Shown piece after piece: positions 23,459-32,469 of a stretch of DNA of 40,504 nt. The stretch covers positions 1 to 40,504 of the forward strand of contig CAZHTS010000040.1 of assembly GCA_964535315.1 (NCBI GenBank). The letters are read 5' to 3'. A program made the position numbers and the translations under genes. Numbering within the stretch: the stretch's first letter is position 1; each line of letters begins with the position of its first letter. The notes beneath the pieces are model-generated. The model saw only the letters and a list, made by a program, of their open reading frames with translations. It searched no databases and was not told the DNA's origin. This DNA comes from CAZHTS01 sp964535315. Lineage in GTDB: Bacteria > Chloroflexota > Anaerolineae > Anaerolineales > Anaerolineaceae.

Positions 23459-24334
23459 TTACAGCGAGTTGGGCTGCGAACGCGGCATAAAGATCATGCG
23501 GATCAACTTCCACAGCAACGAAAAAATCAGGTTGACCGGCTCCAGCGCCCAATCGAAGACCGCCTTGAAATTCGAGAGGCCGCGCGCAATCCAACGCAGC
23601 AGCGGGCGCAGATGCTGCAACACGGTGAAACGGGCATACGCCAGCGCCAGCAGCACGGTCATCACAGAAATGCCGAAACGCATCCAGTCCGAAGTGTGAA
23701 TGGCAAACAGTTCGTCCAGCAGCAGTTCCACACCAATGTTGAGCACCAGGACGTAAGCCGCCACCTTCAAAATTGGCTGGCGCTCGACCGCATAACTGAA
23801 CCAGCCGGCGGCAAAACGCATCATCAAAATGCCGATGGCAACGCCCAGCATGACCACCCACAGCTTTTCCGAAAGCGACACCGCCGCCACGACGTTATCC
23901 AGACTGAACACCAGATCGGCCAGTTCCACGGTCAACACCACCGACCAGAACGAACTGCGCTTGATGGAATGCATTTCTGCATCCTCGTCCTCGGGGTCTT
24001 CGGACGAGCCGAGGTTATCAAACGCCAGGCGCACCAGATAGGCCGCCCCCAGGATCTTCAACCACGGGTTGCGCACCACCAGCGAGGCCAGCAGCAACAT
24101 CACACCGCGGCCTACATAGGCCCCCAGCAGCCCCACCCGTAACGCAGCGGTACGCTCGTTGCCCAACATGGGGTGCAGCCAATCGCCCAATCTGCGTAAC
24201 GCCGCGGGCCAGGGCACGGGAACATCGTTTGGCAATGGCGCCACCATGGCCCCCAACACGGCGGCGTTATCGATCGAGAGGATACCCTCCAGAAAGATCA
24301 ATTGCACAATGATCACCAGGATCGTCCAATCCAT
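23459..24334 (-). CDS. TerC family integral membrane protein
   Basis: A product of 291 residues from the ATG at 24334, with GAGGA upstream. The two family hallmarks are present: LEGILSIDNAAVLGAMVAP near the N-terminus and VELADLVFSLDNVVAAVSLSEKLW in the middle. Each contains the membrane-embedded Asp-Asn implicated in metal binding. There are about seven to nine TM helices, with a charged loop SSEDPEDEDAEMHSIKR between the halves. TerC/Alx/YkoY-type proteins are linked to tellurite resistance and to manganese export. The C-terminus has an extra amphipathic hairpin (LRWIARGLSNFKAVFDWALEPVNLIFSLLWKLIRMIF). It converges on the NUDIX gene with eight bases between stops. Confidence 0.9.
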   Translation of the reverse strand: MDWTILVIIVQLIFLEGILSIDNAAVLGAMVAPLPNDVPVPWPAALRRLGDWLHPMLGNERTAALRVGLLGAYVGRGVMLLLASLVVRNPWLKILGAAYLVRLAFDNLGSSEDPEDEDAEMHSIKRSSFWSVVLTVELADLVFSLDNVVAAVSLSEKLWVVMLGVAIGILMMRFAAGWFSYAVERQPILKVAAYVLVLNIGVELLLDELFAIHTSDWMRFGISVMTVLLALAYARFTVLQHLRPLLRWIARGLSNFKAVFDWALEPVNLIFSLLWKLIRMIFMPRSQPNSL

Positions 24335-24492
24335 ACAGTCCTCGTTATGGTACACAGGCAAAAGTGGTTGGCGGCAAAAACGGTAAGATCAAATTGTAGC
24401 GCCGGCATGCTGCGCCGGACAGTGAATTTACTCCTCAATCTGCCGTGAGCGCTCACCTTTCACCACAGGAACAATAACGTATAATTTACGTC

Positions 24493-24546
24493 ATGAATCA
24501 CGTTGAACAATTCTACGACCAGCAAAGCGAATATGAGTGGCGCCGC
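24493..24546 (+). pseudogene. 5' remnant of a SAM-dependent methyltransferase gene
   Basis: The frame begins MNHVEQFYDQQSEYEWRR, the N-terminal pattern of a class of class I methyltransferases, then loses all similarity within about 20 codons, well before the SAM-binding Gly-rich motif. A -10 box TATAAT lies at 24480-24485 with a weak -35 (TTTCAC 24458-24463), so the promoter seems to survive. The rest of the gap 24335-24677 holds no gene apart from the terminator of the VWA gene. The identification rests on a short match. Confidence 0.45.
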
Positions 24547-24591
24547 CGATCACCTGCTGTATATTGGGCGCACCCTGGCTTAACGATAAGC

Positions 24592-24619
24592 AGGGATGCC
24601 TGGCAGCCCAGGCATCCCT
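24592..24619 (-). terminator. Strong hairpin after the VWA lipoprotein gene
   Basis: AGGGATGCCTGG (24592-24603) and its exact complement (24608-24619) enclose a four-base loop, 58 bases past the VWA stop at 24678 in the leftward direction. The following minus-strand bases are moderately T-rich (TGCTTATCGTT). A cut-off methyltransferase start abuts it on the left. Confidence 0.55.
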
Positions 24620-24677
24620 CTAAACACACCCCCCTGCTTTCTGTATCGATCTGGTTCTCCCCTATCACCCGGCAGGC

Positions 24678-26423
24678 TTACCAACCGGCCAACCGGGAGG
24701 CACGCCAGACCAGATCGGCAAATTCACGTACCTGTTCGTCCTGCGGCAGCGCATCCGCCAGGCGAGAGGCATAATTGGCCACCTGAGAGAACGAGGAACC
24801 CCGCGCCCAGGGACTGCCCCGCAGCAGTTCGGCGTACTGTGCGACCGTCACTGCCAGCTGGTACCGGGCCGGCGCCTCGTCAAAACTCTGGTACAGATCC
24901 CAACTGTTGAGGTTGCCGTTGATCTCTTTGACCGTGTGCTGGTCGGGATCCTTCCAGCGCAGTTGCACGGTGGCCACCCGCCCCTGCGCTTGGGGTTGCA
25001 GACGCACCGCATACAGGGCCGTGGCGCTGTGACCGGCGCCGATCTCACCCGCATCCACCGTATCGTTGCGGAAATCCTGGTCGGCCACTGCCCGGTTCTC
25101 ATAACCGATCAGGCGGTAGTAGGCCACCACGTCCGGGTTGAAATCCACCTGCACCTTGGCGTCCATGGCGATCACCTGTAGGGTCGCGGTCAGGTCGTCA
25201 ACGAACAGTTCGCGGGCCTCCTCCAGATCGTCGATGTACGAATAGTTGCCGTTGCCACGGTCGGCCAGTTGCTCCAACAAGACATCGTTGAAGTTGCCCA
25301 TGCCAAACCCCACGGTCGTCAGGGTGATGCCGTTCTGCACGTAGCGCCCGACCTGATCCAACAGTCCGTTGGCGTTGGTGGTGCCCACATTGGCCACCCC
25401 ATCCGAGCACAGGATCACCCGGTTGATGCCGCCCTCGCGGTAGGTCTGCATGGCCCACTGGTAGCCCAGGTTCAGCCCGGCCTCGGCGTTGGTCGAGCCT
25501 TCTGGCTGGAGCGAATCGATCGCCCACAGGATCTCGTTGCGGCGGTCGCCCCAGGTCGGCGAAAGGGCGGTGCGGGCGTCGCTGCCGTACACCACGATCG
25601 TGACCATATCGCTCGAGCGCAGGCGGTCGACCAGCATGCGCAGCGACTGCTTGACCAGTCCCAGGCGGTTCTCCATATTCATCGAGCCCGAGATATCGAT
25701 CACGAACGTCAGGTTGGCCTGTTTGCGCTGCGACTCGGGCACCCGGTAACCCTGCACGCCGATACGCAGCAGCGTGGTCTGATAGTCGTAGGGCGAGGGC
25801 GAGCCGTCGGCGTACACGGCAAAGGCCACGTCCGGCGGGGTGGCGTAATCCATATTGAACGAGTTGACAAACTCCTCGACCCGGATCGAGTCGGCCGGCG
25901 GCATGGCGCCATCCTGCACGTAGCGGCGGGCGACGTTGTACGAGGCGGTATCGACGTCCAGACCAAAGGTCGAGAGGTGATCCTCGCGGGTGTCCTGATA
26001 CGGGTTGACGCCGTAATTCTGGAAGTAATTATCCTGCGGGCCGGCGTTGTAGGGCGATTGGGTCGGGTAAGCCGGCGCGGACGGCGAATAATTGCCATCG
26101 GCAGCGATCGGCGGGCGAGCCGTGGGCTGCCAGGGCTGGTAGGCGGGGGCCTCGGTCGCCGCCGGCGGCAGCGGCGGTTGACTGTAGGTCTGCGGCATGG
26201 CGGGGGCCATGGTCGGTTCGGCCGGGGGCTGCGGCGCCACCGGCGCCTGGGGCGGCTGGTAGGGCTTCTGCTCTTGCGGCTGGGGCGGGAAGTAACTGCG
26301 GGTCGGTTCGGCCATCTTTTCGACGGCGATCGGCGCCTGTGTGGCCGCCGCAGGCATACAACCCGAGGCCACAATCACCAGCACCGCTAACAAAACGATC
26401 AGGAAAAACTTTTTGGCATTCAT
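24678..26423 (-). CDS. YfbK-like VWA-domain lipoprotein
   Basis: A product of 581 residues. The signal peptide ends in a lipobox (VIVASGC, C22), so it is a surface-anchored lipoprotein. Residues 30-145 are a Pro/Gln/Tyr-rich, probably unstructured linker. Then comes the YfbK N-terminal domain (HLSTFGLDVDTASYNVARRYV, MPPADSIRVEEFVNSFNMDY). The VWA domain has a full MIDAS: D243, S245 and S247 (DISGSMN), T311 (EGSTNAEAG) and D341 (CSDGVANVG). The C-terminal YfbK-type domain follows (VDFNPDVVAYYRLIGYENRAV, RWKDPDQHTVKEINGNL). VWA domains bind protein or matrix ligands through a metal ion; the family's exact role is unknown. AGGAGG precedes the ATG at 26423. It is divergent from the molybdenum hydroxylase operon. 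Confidence 0.9.
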   Translation of the reverse strand: MNAKKFFLIVLLAVLVIVASGCMPAAATQAPIAVEKMAEPTRSYFPPQPQEQKPYQPPQAPVAPQPPAEPTMAPAMPQTYSQPPLPPAATEAPAYQPWQPTARPPIAADGNYSPSAPAYPTQSPYNAGPQDNYFQNYGVNPYQDTREDHLSTFGLDVDTASYNVARRYVQDGAMPPADSIRVEEFVNSFNMDYATPPDVAFAVYADGSPSPYDYQTTLLRIGVQGYRVPESQRKQANLTFVIDISGSMNMENRLGLVKQSLRMLVDRLRSSDMVTIVVYGSDARTALSPTWGDRRNEILWAIDSLQPEGSTNAEAGLNLGYQWAMQTYREGGINRVILCSDGVANVGTTNANGLLDQVGRYVQNGITLTTVGFGMGNFNDVLLEQLADRGNGNYSYIDDLEEARELFVDDLTATLQVIAMDAKVQVDFNPDVVAYYRLIGYENRAVADQDFRNDTVDAGEIGAGHSATALYAVRLQPQAQGRVATVQLRWKDPDQHTVKEINGNLNSWDLYQSFDEAPARYQLAVTVAQYAELLRGSPWARGSSFSQVANYASRLADALPQDEQVREFADLVWRASRLAGW

Positions 26424-26533
26424 CTCAGCAAATCCTCCTTTGCTCTTTTGATCTGTATTGAGGATACGCCGCCCGGCCGGTAAAGACTTGATAACGGAAT
26501 GACAAAGCGCTGACAAAAAAAACGCTGCGACGC

Positions 26534-26562
26534 TTGCCGCCAACCGCCAACCAGGATAGAAT
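26534..26562 (+). promoter_or_regulatory. Candidate promoter of the molybdenum hydroxylase operon
   Basis: TTGCCG (26534-26539), a 17-base spacer and TAGAAT (26557-26562) lie about 48 bases before the first ATG of the operon. Moderate match only. Confidence 0.4.
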
Positions 26563-26609
26563 CATCCCAACGCCTTCTGTACCCAGACTCCTCTTGTACG
26601 GGAGAAAAC

Positions 26610-27479
26610 ATGCACCCATTCGAATACCACCGTCCTGACACGCTGGCAGACCTGTGCCGGCTGCTGCAACAACCGGGCGCGCACGTCCTGGCCGGCGGCA
26701 GCGACGTGCTGCCGCAGATCCACGCCGGGCACATCCAGCCGGGCGTCGTGATCGACATCAGCGCCCTGAGCGAACTGCGTTTCATCCGCCAGACAGACGA
26801 GCGCCTCGAAATCGGCGCCCTGACCACCTTCGGCGAGATGGGGCGCAGCGCCCTGGCGCAGCGCCATGCCCCTGCCCTGGTGCAGGCCGCCGGCGGGCTG
26901 GGGGCGGTTACCACCCGCGCCCGGGCCACGCTGGGCGGCAACCTGGGCAACGCCTCGCCCGCCGCCGACTCAATCCCCGCCCTGTTCGTTCACGCCGCCA
27001 CGCTGCACCTTTGCAGTGCGGCGGGAGAACGCAGCCTGCCCATTGAACAGTTCCTGCTCGGGCCGGGTAAGACCGCATTACAGCCCGGTGAATACATCCA
27101 CCACGCCAGCCTGCAAGCCTGCCCGCCGCGCCAGGGGACGGCCTTCGTCAAACACGGCCCACGGCGCGGGATGACCATCGCCATCGCCAGCGCCGCAGCG
27201 GCCATCCATCTGGACGCAGACGGGCGCATCGCCGCCGCCCGCCTGGCGGTGGGCGCCGTGGCGCCCACCGTGGTACGCTGCCCGCAGGCCGAGGCGCTGT
27301 TGCGCTGCCAGACGCCCACCCCGCAGCTGTGGCAGACCGCCGCCCAACAGACCGCCGGCGAGATCGCCCCCATCGACGACGTGCGCGCCAGCCGTTGCTA
27401 TCGCCTGCAAATTACCCCGGTATTGGTGCAGCGCGCCCTGTGCGCCGCTTACGAACTGGCCCAGGAGAGCAAGGCATGA
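26610..27479 (+). CDS. Molybdenum hydroxylase FAD-binding subunit (CoxM/XdhB-like)
   Basis: A product of 289 residues, usual length for this subunit. The N-terminal FAD-binding fold begins FEYHRPDTLADLCRLL and AHVLAGGSDVLPQIHAGHI, with the pyrophosphate-binding segment AGGS. The second FAD motif is TRARATLGGNLGNASPAADSIPAL, the classic TIGGNIxxxSPxxD pattern. The C-terminal third is the CO-dehydrogenase flavoprotein C-terminal domain. It passes electrons from the 2Fe-2S subunit to the final acceptor. GGGAG precedes the ATG. The stop overlaps the next ATG by four bases (ATGA). Gene order FAD, FeS, Mo is that of cox-type operons. Confidence 0.92.
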   Translation: MHPFEYHRPDTLADLCRLLQQPGAHVLAGGSDVLPQIHAGHIQPGVVIDISALSELRFIRQTDERLEIGALTTFGEMGRSALAQRHAPALVQAAGGLGAVTTRARATLGGNLGNASPAADSIPALFVHAATLHLCSAAGERSLPIEQFLLGPGKTALQPGEYIHHASLQACPPRQGTAFVKHGPRRGMTIAIASAAAAIHLDADGRIAAARLAVGAVAPTVVRCPQAEALLRCQTPTPQLWQTAAQQTAGEIAPIDDVRASRCYRLQITPVLVQRALCAAYELAQESKA

Positions 27480-27952
27480 AACTCATACACCTGCGACTGA
27501 CCGTCAATCACAATCTGATCGAAGTGGATACCCTGCCCAACCGCACCCTGCTGGACGTGCTGCGCGAAGACCTGGGGCTGACCGGCAGCAAGAACGGCTG
27601 CGAGGCCGGCGAGTGTGGCGCCTGCACGGTCTTGATGAACGGCGAGGCAGTCAACGCCTGCCTGGTGCTGGCCGGCCAGGCCGAGGGCAGCACCATCGAG
27701 ACCATCGAGGGGCTGGAGAAGAACGGCAAACTGCACCCCTTGCAAAGCGCCTTTATCGAGGCCGGGGCGGTGCAATGCGGCTTCTGTACGCCCGGCATGA
27801 TCATGGCCGCCAAAGGACTGCTCGACCACAACCCGGCGCCCTCCGAAGAGGACATCCGCCTGGCGCTGGCCGGCAACCTGTGCCGCTGCACCGGTTACAC
27901 CAAAATCATTCAGGCCGTACGGCGCGCCGCCGGGGAGTTACAACATGGCTGA
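27476..27952 (+). CDS. Molybdenum hydroxylase 2Fe-2S subunit (CoxS/XdhC-like)
   Basis: A product of 158 residues, standard for the small subunit. All eight cluster ligands are visible: C42, C47, C50 and C62 (GCEAGECGAC...NAC) for the plant-type 2Fe-2S centre, and C101, C104, C136 and C138 (QCGFCTPG...LCRCTGY) for the second centre near the molybdenum site. It carries electrons from the Mo subunit to FAD. The start ATG overlaps the FAD gene by four bases, and its own end overlaps the Mo subunit gene by eight, so the three are tightly coupled. An upstream in-frame start inside the FAD gene is not plausible. Confidence 0.94.
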   Translation: MKLIHLRLTVNHNLIEVDTLPNRTLLDVLREDLGLTGSKNGCEAGECGACTVLMNGEAVNACLVLAGQAEGSTIETIEGLEKNGKLHPLQSAFIEAGAVQCGFCTPGMIMAAKGLLDHNPAPSEEDIRLALAGNLCRCTGYTKIIQAVRRAAGELQHG

Positions 27953-30206
27953 AACATTCAAACACATCGGGAAATCCACCCCGCGCCAGGACGCCCGCCA
28001 TAAAGTCACCGGGCAGGCCGTCTATGTGGCTGACACGCAGATAGAAGACCTGCACCATGCGGTGATCGTGCGCAGCCCGCACCTGCACGCCCGCATCCGG
28101 CGCATCGACGCCGGGCGCGCCCTGCAAATGCCCGGCGTGCTGGCCGTCATCACCCAGCGCGACATCCCCGGCAAAAAGATCTACGGCGATCTGCTGCCCG
28201 ACCGGCCGGTGCTGGCGCTTGATACCGTGCGCTTCATCGGCGAACCGGTCGCCATCGTCGTCGCCCGCACCCGCCCGCAGGCCGAGCAGGCCGCTCAGGC
28301 GGTGTGGGTCGATTACCAGCCGCTGCCGGCGATCATCGACCCCGTGGCCGCCGCCCAACCCGGCGCGCCCCAGCTGCACCCGCAGGGCAATCTCAGCGGG
28401 CACTTCACCGTCAGCCAGGGCGACGCCGCCGCTGCCTTGCAGCAGGCCGAGGTGGTCATCGAACAGACCTTTCAGGTGCCGCGCGCCTATCCCGCCTATC
28501 TGGAGACCGAGGCGGCCCAGGCCGTCTACCACCCCGAGGGTGGCCTGACGGTGTGGGTCAGTTCGCAAAAACCGTTCAGCGACCGGCACCTGATCGCCGC
28601 CACGCTCAAAATTGCCGAAGAACAGGTGCGGGTGCGCCTGGCCACGGTGGGCGGCGCCTTTGGCGGCAAAGAAGACGCCAACCTGGCGATCCTGTGCGCC
28701 CTGGCCGCCTGGCACACCCGCCGCGCCGTGCGCATGGTCAACAGCCGCGCAGAGTCGATGCTGGCGCACCCCAAACGCCACTCGGGCATGCTGCACTACC
28801 GCCTGGGCGCCCGGCGCGACGGCGTCATCACCGCATTAGAAGTCACCACTCACCTGGACACGGGTGCATACGCCTCGTACGGCCCGGCCGTCGGCCAGTT
28901 GTTGACCGAGGTGACCGCCGGCCCGTACCACATTCCCAACGTACACGCCGAGACGTTTGTGGTCTACACCAACGCCCCCATTGCCGGCGCCATGCGCGGC
29001 TTCGGCGCCCCGCAGGCCAATTTTGCCATCGAGAGCATGGTCGATATCCTTGCCGGGCGGCTGGGCATGGACCCGCTGGAAGTCCGCCGCCGCAACATCT
29101 GGCAGCCCGGCGATCACAACTTCACCGGCGTGCGCGTCAACCAGGCCGAAAGCACCCGCCTCAGCCTGGAGGCCGCCGCAGCAGAGATGCAGCGGCTCAA
29201 AGCCATCCCGGCGCCGCAAGGCAAACAGGCCGGGGTGGGCATGGCCATGGCCCTGCAAACTATGGGCCTGGGCTGGGGCGTCCCCGACGACAGCACCAAC
29301 CGCCTGGAATGGCAGGCCGACGGGCGCATCCTGCTGCGCATCGGCGCCCCGGATCTCGGCCAGGGGCTGAACGTGGCCGCCGCCCAGATCACCGCCGAGG
29401 CGCTGGGCGTAGACGTGGATCAGGTCGAGGTCGCCCCGCTGGACACCGGCGTCTCGCCCAACGGCGGCGTCACCTGCGCCTCGCGCATGACCTACCTGGT
29501 GGGCAATTCGGCCATGCTGGCCGCCGTGCGCCTGATCGAGACGCTCAAGAGCGAGGGCGCCCGGCTGCTCAACGCCGACCCGGCGCAGCTCGATTATCGC
29601 GACGGCGCCCTGTACCGCCTGGATCGCCCCGATCTGCCGCCCATCCCGGCGGCCGAGATCACCGGGCGGCTGGCCGAAAGCGGGCAGGCGCTGCAGGCCA
29701 GCGGCACGTTCTCTTTCCCCTACGGCGACGATATCCGCCAGGACCTGGGCATCGGCATGCCGCACGTGTTGTTCTGCCTGGGGGCGCACGTCGTGCGGGT
29801 CGAAATCGACCCTGAGTTGGGCAGCGTGGCCGCCACCCACGTCAGCGCCATCCACGACGTCGGGCGGATCATCCACCGCGCCGGCGTCGAGGGCCAGGTG
29901 GAGGGCGGGGTGGTCATGGCGCTCGGTTTTGCGTTGAGCGAGGACATGACGCTCAAGGCCAACGGCGCCTGGGTGCAGGGCTTTGCCGAATACCTCATCC
30001 CCACCAGCATGGACGTCCCGGCCGAGATCAAGACCATCCTGCTCGAACAGCCCGAAGGCAGCGGGCCCTACGGCGCCAAGGGCATCGGCGAAGCCACCAC
30101 CGCCCCCACCGCCGCGGCGGTGGCCAACGCCGTGTTCGCCGCCTGCGGCGTGCGGGTCACGCGCGCCCCCATCCGCCCCGAGGATCTTGTGCGGCGGGAA
30201 GAATGA
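27945..30206 (+). CDS. Molybdopterin-binding large subunit of a xanthine dehydrogenase family enzyme
   Basis: A product of 753 residues, the normal size. The N-terminal a/b hammerhead domain has GQAVYVADTQIEDLHHAVIVRSPHLHARI. The Mo cofactor-binding part has TVGGAFGGKED (GGAFGGK at 236-242), GAMRGFGAPQANFAIE with R351, QGLNVAAAQITAEALG, and KGIGEATTAPTAAAVANAV with the catalytic base E716. The RGFG motif fits the xanthine/nicotinate/purine hydroxylase side and lacks the Cys loop of CO dehydrogenase, so this is not a CO oxidiser. Hydroxylation of an N-heterocycle or aldehyde is likely; the substrate is unknown. No MoCo maturation gene or transporter is adjacent. A short segment at 37686-37733 repeats its last codons in degraded form. 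Confidence 0.92.
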   Translation: MAETFKHIGKSTPRQDARHKVTGQAVYVADTQIEDLHHAVIVRSPHLHARIRRIDAGRALQMPGVLAVITQRDIPGKKIYGDLLPDRPVLALDTVRFIGEPVAIVVARTRPQAEQAAQAVWVDYQPLPAIIDPVAAAQPGAPQLHPQGNLSGHFTVSQGDAAAALQQAEVVIEQTFQVPRAYPAYLETEAAQAVYHPEGGLTVWVSSQKPFSDRHLIAATLKIAEEQVRVRLATVGGAFGGKEDANLAILCALAAWHTRRAVRMVNSRAESMLAHPKRHSGMLHYRLGARRDGVITALEVTTHLDTGAYASYGPAVGQLLTEVTAGPYHIPNVHAETFVVYTNAPIAGAMRGFGAPQANFAIESMVDILAGRLGMDPLEVRRRNIWQPGDHNFTGVRVNQAESTRLSLEAAAAEMQRLKAIPAPQGKQAGVGMAMALQTMGLGWGVPDDSTNRLEWQADGRILLRIGAPDLGQGLNVAAAQITAEALGVDVDQVEVAPLDTGVSPNGGVTCASRMTYLVGNSAMLAAVRLIETLKSEGARLLNADPAQLDYRDGALYRLDRPDLPPIPAAEITGRLAESGQALQASGTFSFPYGDDIRQDLGIGMPHVLFCLGAHVVRVEIDPELGSVAATHVSAIHDVGRIIHRAGVEGQVEGGVVMALGFALSEDMTLKANGAWVQGFAEYLIPTSMDVPAEIKTILLEQPEGSGPYGAKGIGEATTAPTAAAVANAVFAACGVRVTRAPIRPEDLVRREE

Positions 30207-30289
30207 GGAGGGCGGGCCGGGTTAATTTGCAGGCTCCTACCCTATGACGGGGCGTTGCCTCACCTTGATAAAAGGGAGAACGATGTGGA

Positions 30290-31516
30290 TCACCGCCCTC
30301 CGCACACGTAGCTGCGATAGCGGTCGGCAAGAGAGTTCGGGGAGCGTGTAACCGCGCCATCCGGTGCAATCTTACACGTCCACAGCCCGCCCTTAAAAAT
30401 ATAATGACGCAACGGTTTTTTCCCTAGCCGGTAGGCCCAATCGACCATGTCAAATAACGGCCACCAGGTATAACCCAACATCGGGATGCCCGCCATCCGG
30501 GCCTCACGCACCACCGCCACAGTCTCGTCCATCCAGCGCCGGCGCACCTCAACCCGCCGGTCGGTGATGCCTGTTTCGGTCAGCATCATCGGCAGGCGGT
30601 AGCGTTCCCAGGCGCTGCGCAAGACCCCGGCCAGGTCGTGCGCCGCCAAACCGACCTGGAGTGTGGGGCTACCATCTGCCCCCATCACCAACTCGCCGCC
30701 CGAAACCGGGTAGAAATTGACCCCTAACACATCTGGTCGGACGCCATTCTGGCGAAACCAGTCAATCTGCGTTTCGACCACACCGTGCCGCTGCAAGTAC
30801 CCCCACAGATGACTACGCTCGGAAAATGCGCCGCTAATCAGGTCAAAACCCAGATACCGATCCTCACACCAGTCTTCCACCGCCTGATGCAGCCGTTCAT
30901 CTGCCGTCCACGCCCTACCCAACGCCTCCACCTGGATCAATATCGCCTGCGGGTGGGCCGCCCGGATGGCCTGAGCAGTCAGGAGCGTGCCACGCGCCAC
31001 GGATAACAATACCTTGACGTAACCATCCTCGCCCACCAGGTAAGGCGGCCATTCACCGCGCTTTCCGCAAAATTCGGCGTTCACCGTCGGTTCGTTCAAC
31101 GGCGTGTAAAAACGCACCAGGTCTTTGTAACGAGAGGCAAACGCAAAGGCATACTCAGCGACGCGTTCAGGATAACTGGAATTAATGAACGCATTCTGTA
31201 GCCAGAACGGCGTGCCGTAATGCATTAAATCCACAATCGGCTGCAAGCCCTTGACATTGACCAGATAATCGATCACCGTATCCACCCAACGCCAGTCGAA
31301 CTTGCCTGGCTCGGGGTTCACCCGGTACCACGGCACCCCCCAACGGATGTGGCTGACCCCCAGGCTGGCGGCCAGGTCGAAATCGCTGCGCCACTGGCGG
31401 TAATGATCCATCAACTCATACTCGTCCAGAGCGCGCAGATCGGCACGCGTCTGTGGAATAAACGTATCTTCGACTCCCACGCACCAGATAAAGTCTTTAC
31501 CCAAAACAGCCGTCAT
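30290..31516 (-). CDS. GH1-like beta-glycosidase
   Basis: A product of 408 residues from the ATG at 31516 (GAGAGG upstream), slightly shorter than typical GH1 (about 450). It is a clan GH-A barrel. DFIWCVGVEDTF opens the chain; the acid/base E142 lies in YTPLNEPTVNAEF, and the nucleophile E314 in LTETGITD, where canonical GH1 has TENG. The substrate pocket strand VSHIRWGVPWYRVNPEPGKFDWRWVDTVIDYL is typical of GH1. It presumably releases the non-reducing sugar from beta-linked oligosaccharides brought in by the adjacent ABC system. There is no signal peptide, so it is cytoplasmic. Last gene of the LacI-controlled leftward cluster, 26 bases after the permease stop. Confidence 0.8.
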   Translation of the reverse strand: MTAVLGKDFIWCVGVEDTFIPQTRADLRALDEYELMDHYRQWRSDFDLAASLGVSHIRWGVPWYRVNPEPGKFDWRWVDTVIDYLVNVKGLQPIVDLMHYGTPFWLQNAFINSSYPERVAEYAFAFASRYKDLVRFYTPLNEPTVNAEFCGKRGEWPPYLVGEDGYVKVLLSVARGTLLTAQAIRAAHPQAILIQVEALGRAWTADERLHQAVEDWCEDRYLGFDLISGAFSERSHLWGYLQRHGVVETQIDWFRQNGVRPDVLGVNFYPVSGGELVMGADGSPTLQVGLAAHDLAGVLRSAWERYRLPMMLTETGITDRRVEVRRRWMDETVAVVREARMAGIPMLGYTWWPLFDMVDWAYRLGKKPLRHYIFKGGLWTCKIAPDGAVTRSPNSLADRYRSYVCGGR

Positions 31517-31542
31517 TGTACAATCCTCTCCAAGTAATTTTT

Positions 31543-32421
31543 TCACTCTTTCAAACCGGTAAAAGCGATGCCACGGATAAAATATTTCTGTGCAAACAGA
31601 AAAGCGAGCAACAGCGGCGCAGCTGAAATAACCGACCCGGCCATTAACAGACCGTATTCGACGTTGTGATCGCCCATAAACAACGCCAAACCGGCCGGCA
31701 GCGTTCGCATTGTTTCCGAGGTGGTCACGACCAGCGGCCACAAAAAGTCATTCCAGTTATACATAAAGTGAAAGACAAACAGGGTGGCGATTGCGGTGCG
31801 CGACAACGGCAAGATAATCTGCCAGTAAATACGCAATTCGCTGGCGCCGTCGATGCGGGCCGCATCTTCCAATTCTTTGGGGATCGACAAAAAGAACTGG
31901 CGCAACAGGAAAATGCCGAAGGCGCTGGTGATGTGCGGCACAATGAGCCCCGGGAAAGTGTTAATCCACCCCATATTCGACAGGTTAATGAACAAGGGGA
32001 TCATGGTAACCTGAGTAGGGATCATCAGCGTGGCCAGAATGATAAAGAAAATGATCTCTCTGCCGCGAAAATTCAGGCGCGCCAGCGCATAGGCGCACAT
32101 CGAATCAAAGAACAGCGAAACAAGTGTGACCGTCAACGAATAAATTAACGAATTACGAAAAAACAGCCCAAAAGGAATGCGCGTCCAAATGTGCTGGTAA
32201 TTCGCAAACGTCGGCGCCTGTGGCAACAGGCGCGGCGGAAACGCGATTACCTCTGCGTCCGGTTTAAACGAAGTACAAAACATCATGAGAAATGGATAGA
32301 CCACCACCAGGGCGGTGAGAAGCAGCAAGATATACAGGACGCCTTTGCCAACCCTGAAGACCAGCCGCGAGTTGCGAGCCGGTTGCGCCAGCGAAAGTAC
32401 GGGTGGGGAGGAATGGGCCAT
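31543..32421 (-). CDS. Sugar ABC transporter permease, MalG type
   Basis: A product of 292 residues with about six TM helices (first at 25-47, VLYILLLLTALVVVYPFLMMF). The ATPase-docking EAA loop is ELEDAARIDGASELRIYWQIILPLS. The pattern CTSFKPDAEVIAFPPRLLPQ...TFANYQHIW after TM1 is typical of the MalG/CUT1 family. GAGG lies nine bases before the ATG at 32421. It works with the MalF-type partner 48 bases upstream and the binding lipoprotein. No ATPase gene is present, so it must use a shared MsmK/UgpC-type ATPase from elsewhere. Confidence 0.93.
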   Translation of the reverse strand: MAHSSPPVLSLAQPARNSRLVFRVGKGVLYILLLLTALVVVYPFLMMFCTSFKPDAEVIAFPPRLLPQAPTFANYQHIWTRIPFGLFFRNSLIYSLTVTLVSLFFDSMCAYALARLNFRGREIIFFIILATLMIPTQVTMIPLFINLSNMGWINTFPGLIVPHITSAFGIFLLRQFFLSIPKELEDAARIDGASELRIYWQIILPLSRTAIATLFVFHFMYNWNDFLWPLVVTTSETMRTLPAGLALFMGDHNVEYGLLMAGSVISAAPLLLAFLFAQKYFIRGIAFTGLKE

Positions 32422-32469
32422 GATTAAAACCTCGTCAAAACTTACAAAACACCGCAAACAGGAACGCCG

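Noticed and set aside
25269..26390. Long plus-strand open frame opposite the VWA gene
   Set aside because: The minus frame has the lipobox and a complete MIDAS; the plus frame is low-complexity Arg/Gly/His-rich shadow.
26610..30206. CO dehydrogenase (coxMSL) because of gene order
   Set aside because: The large subunit has RGFG in place of the Cys-containing active-site loop of CO dehydrogenase.
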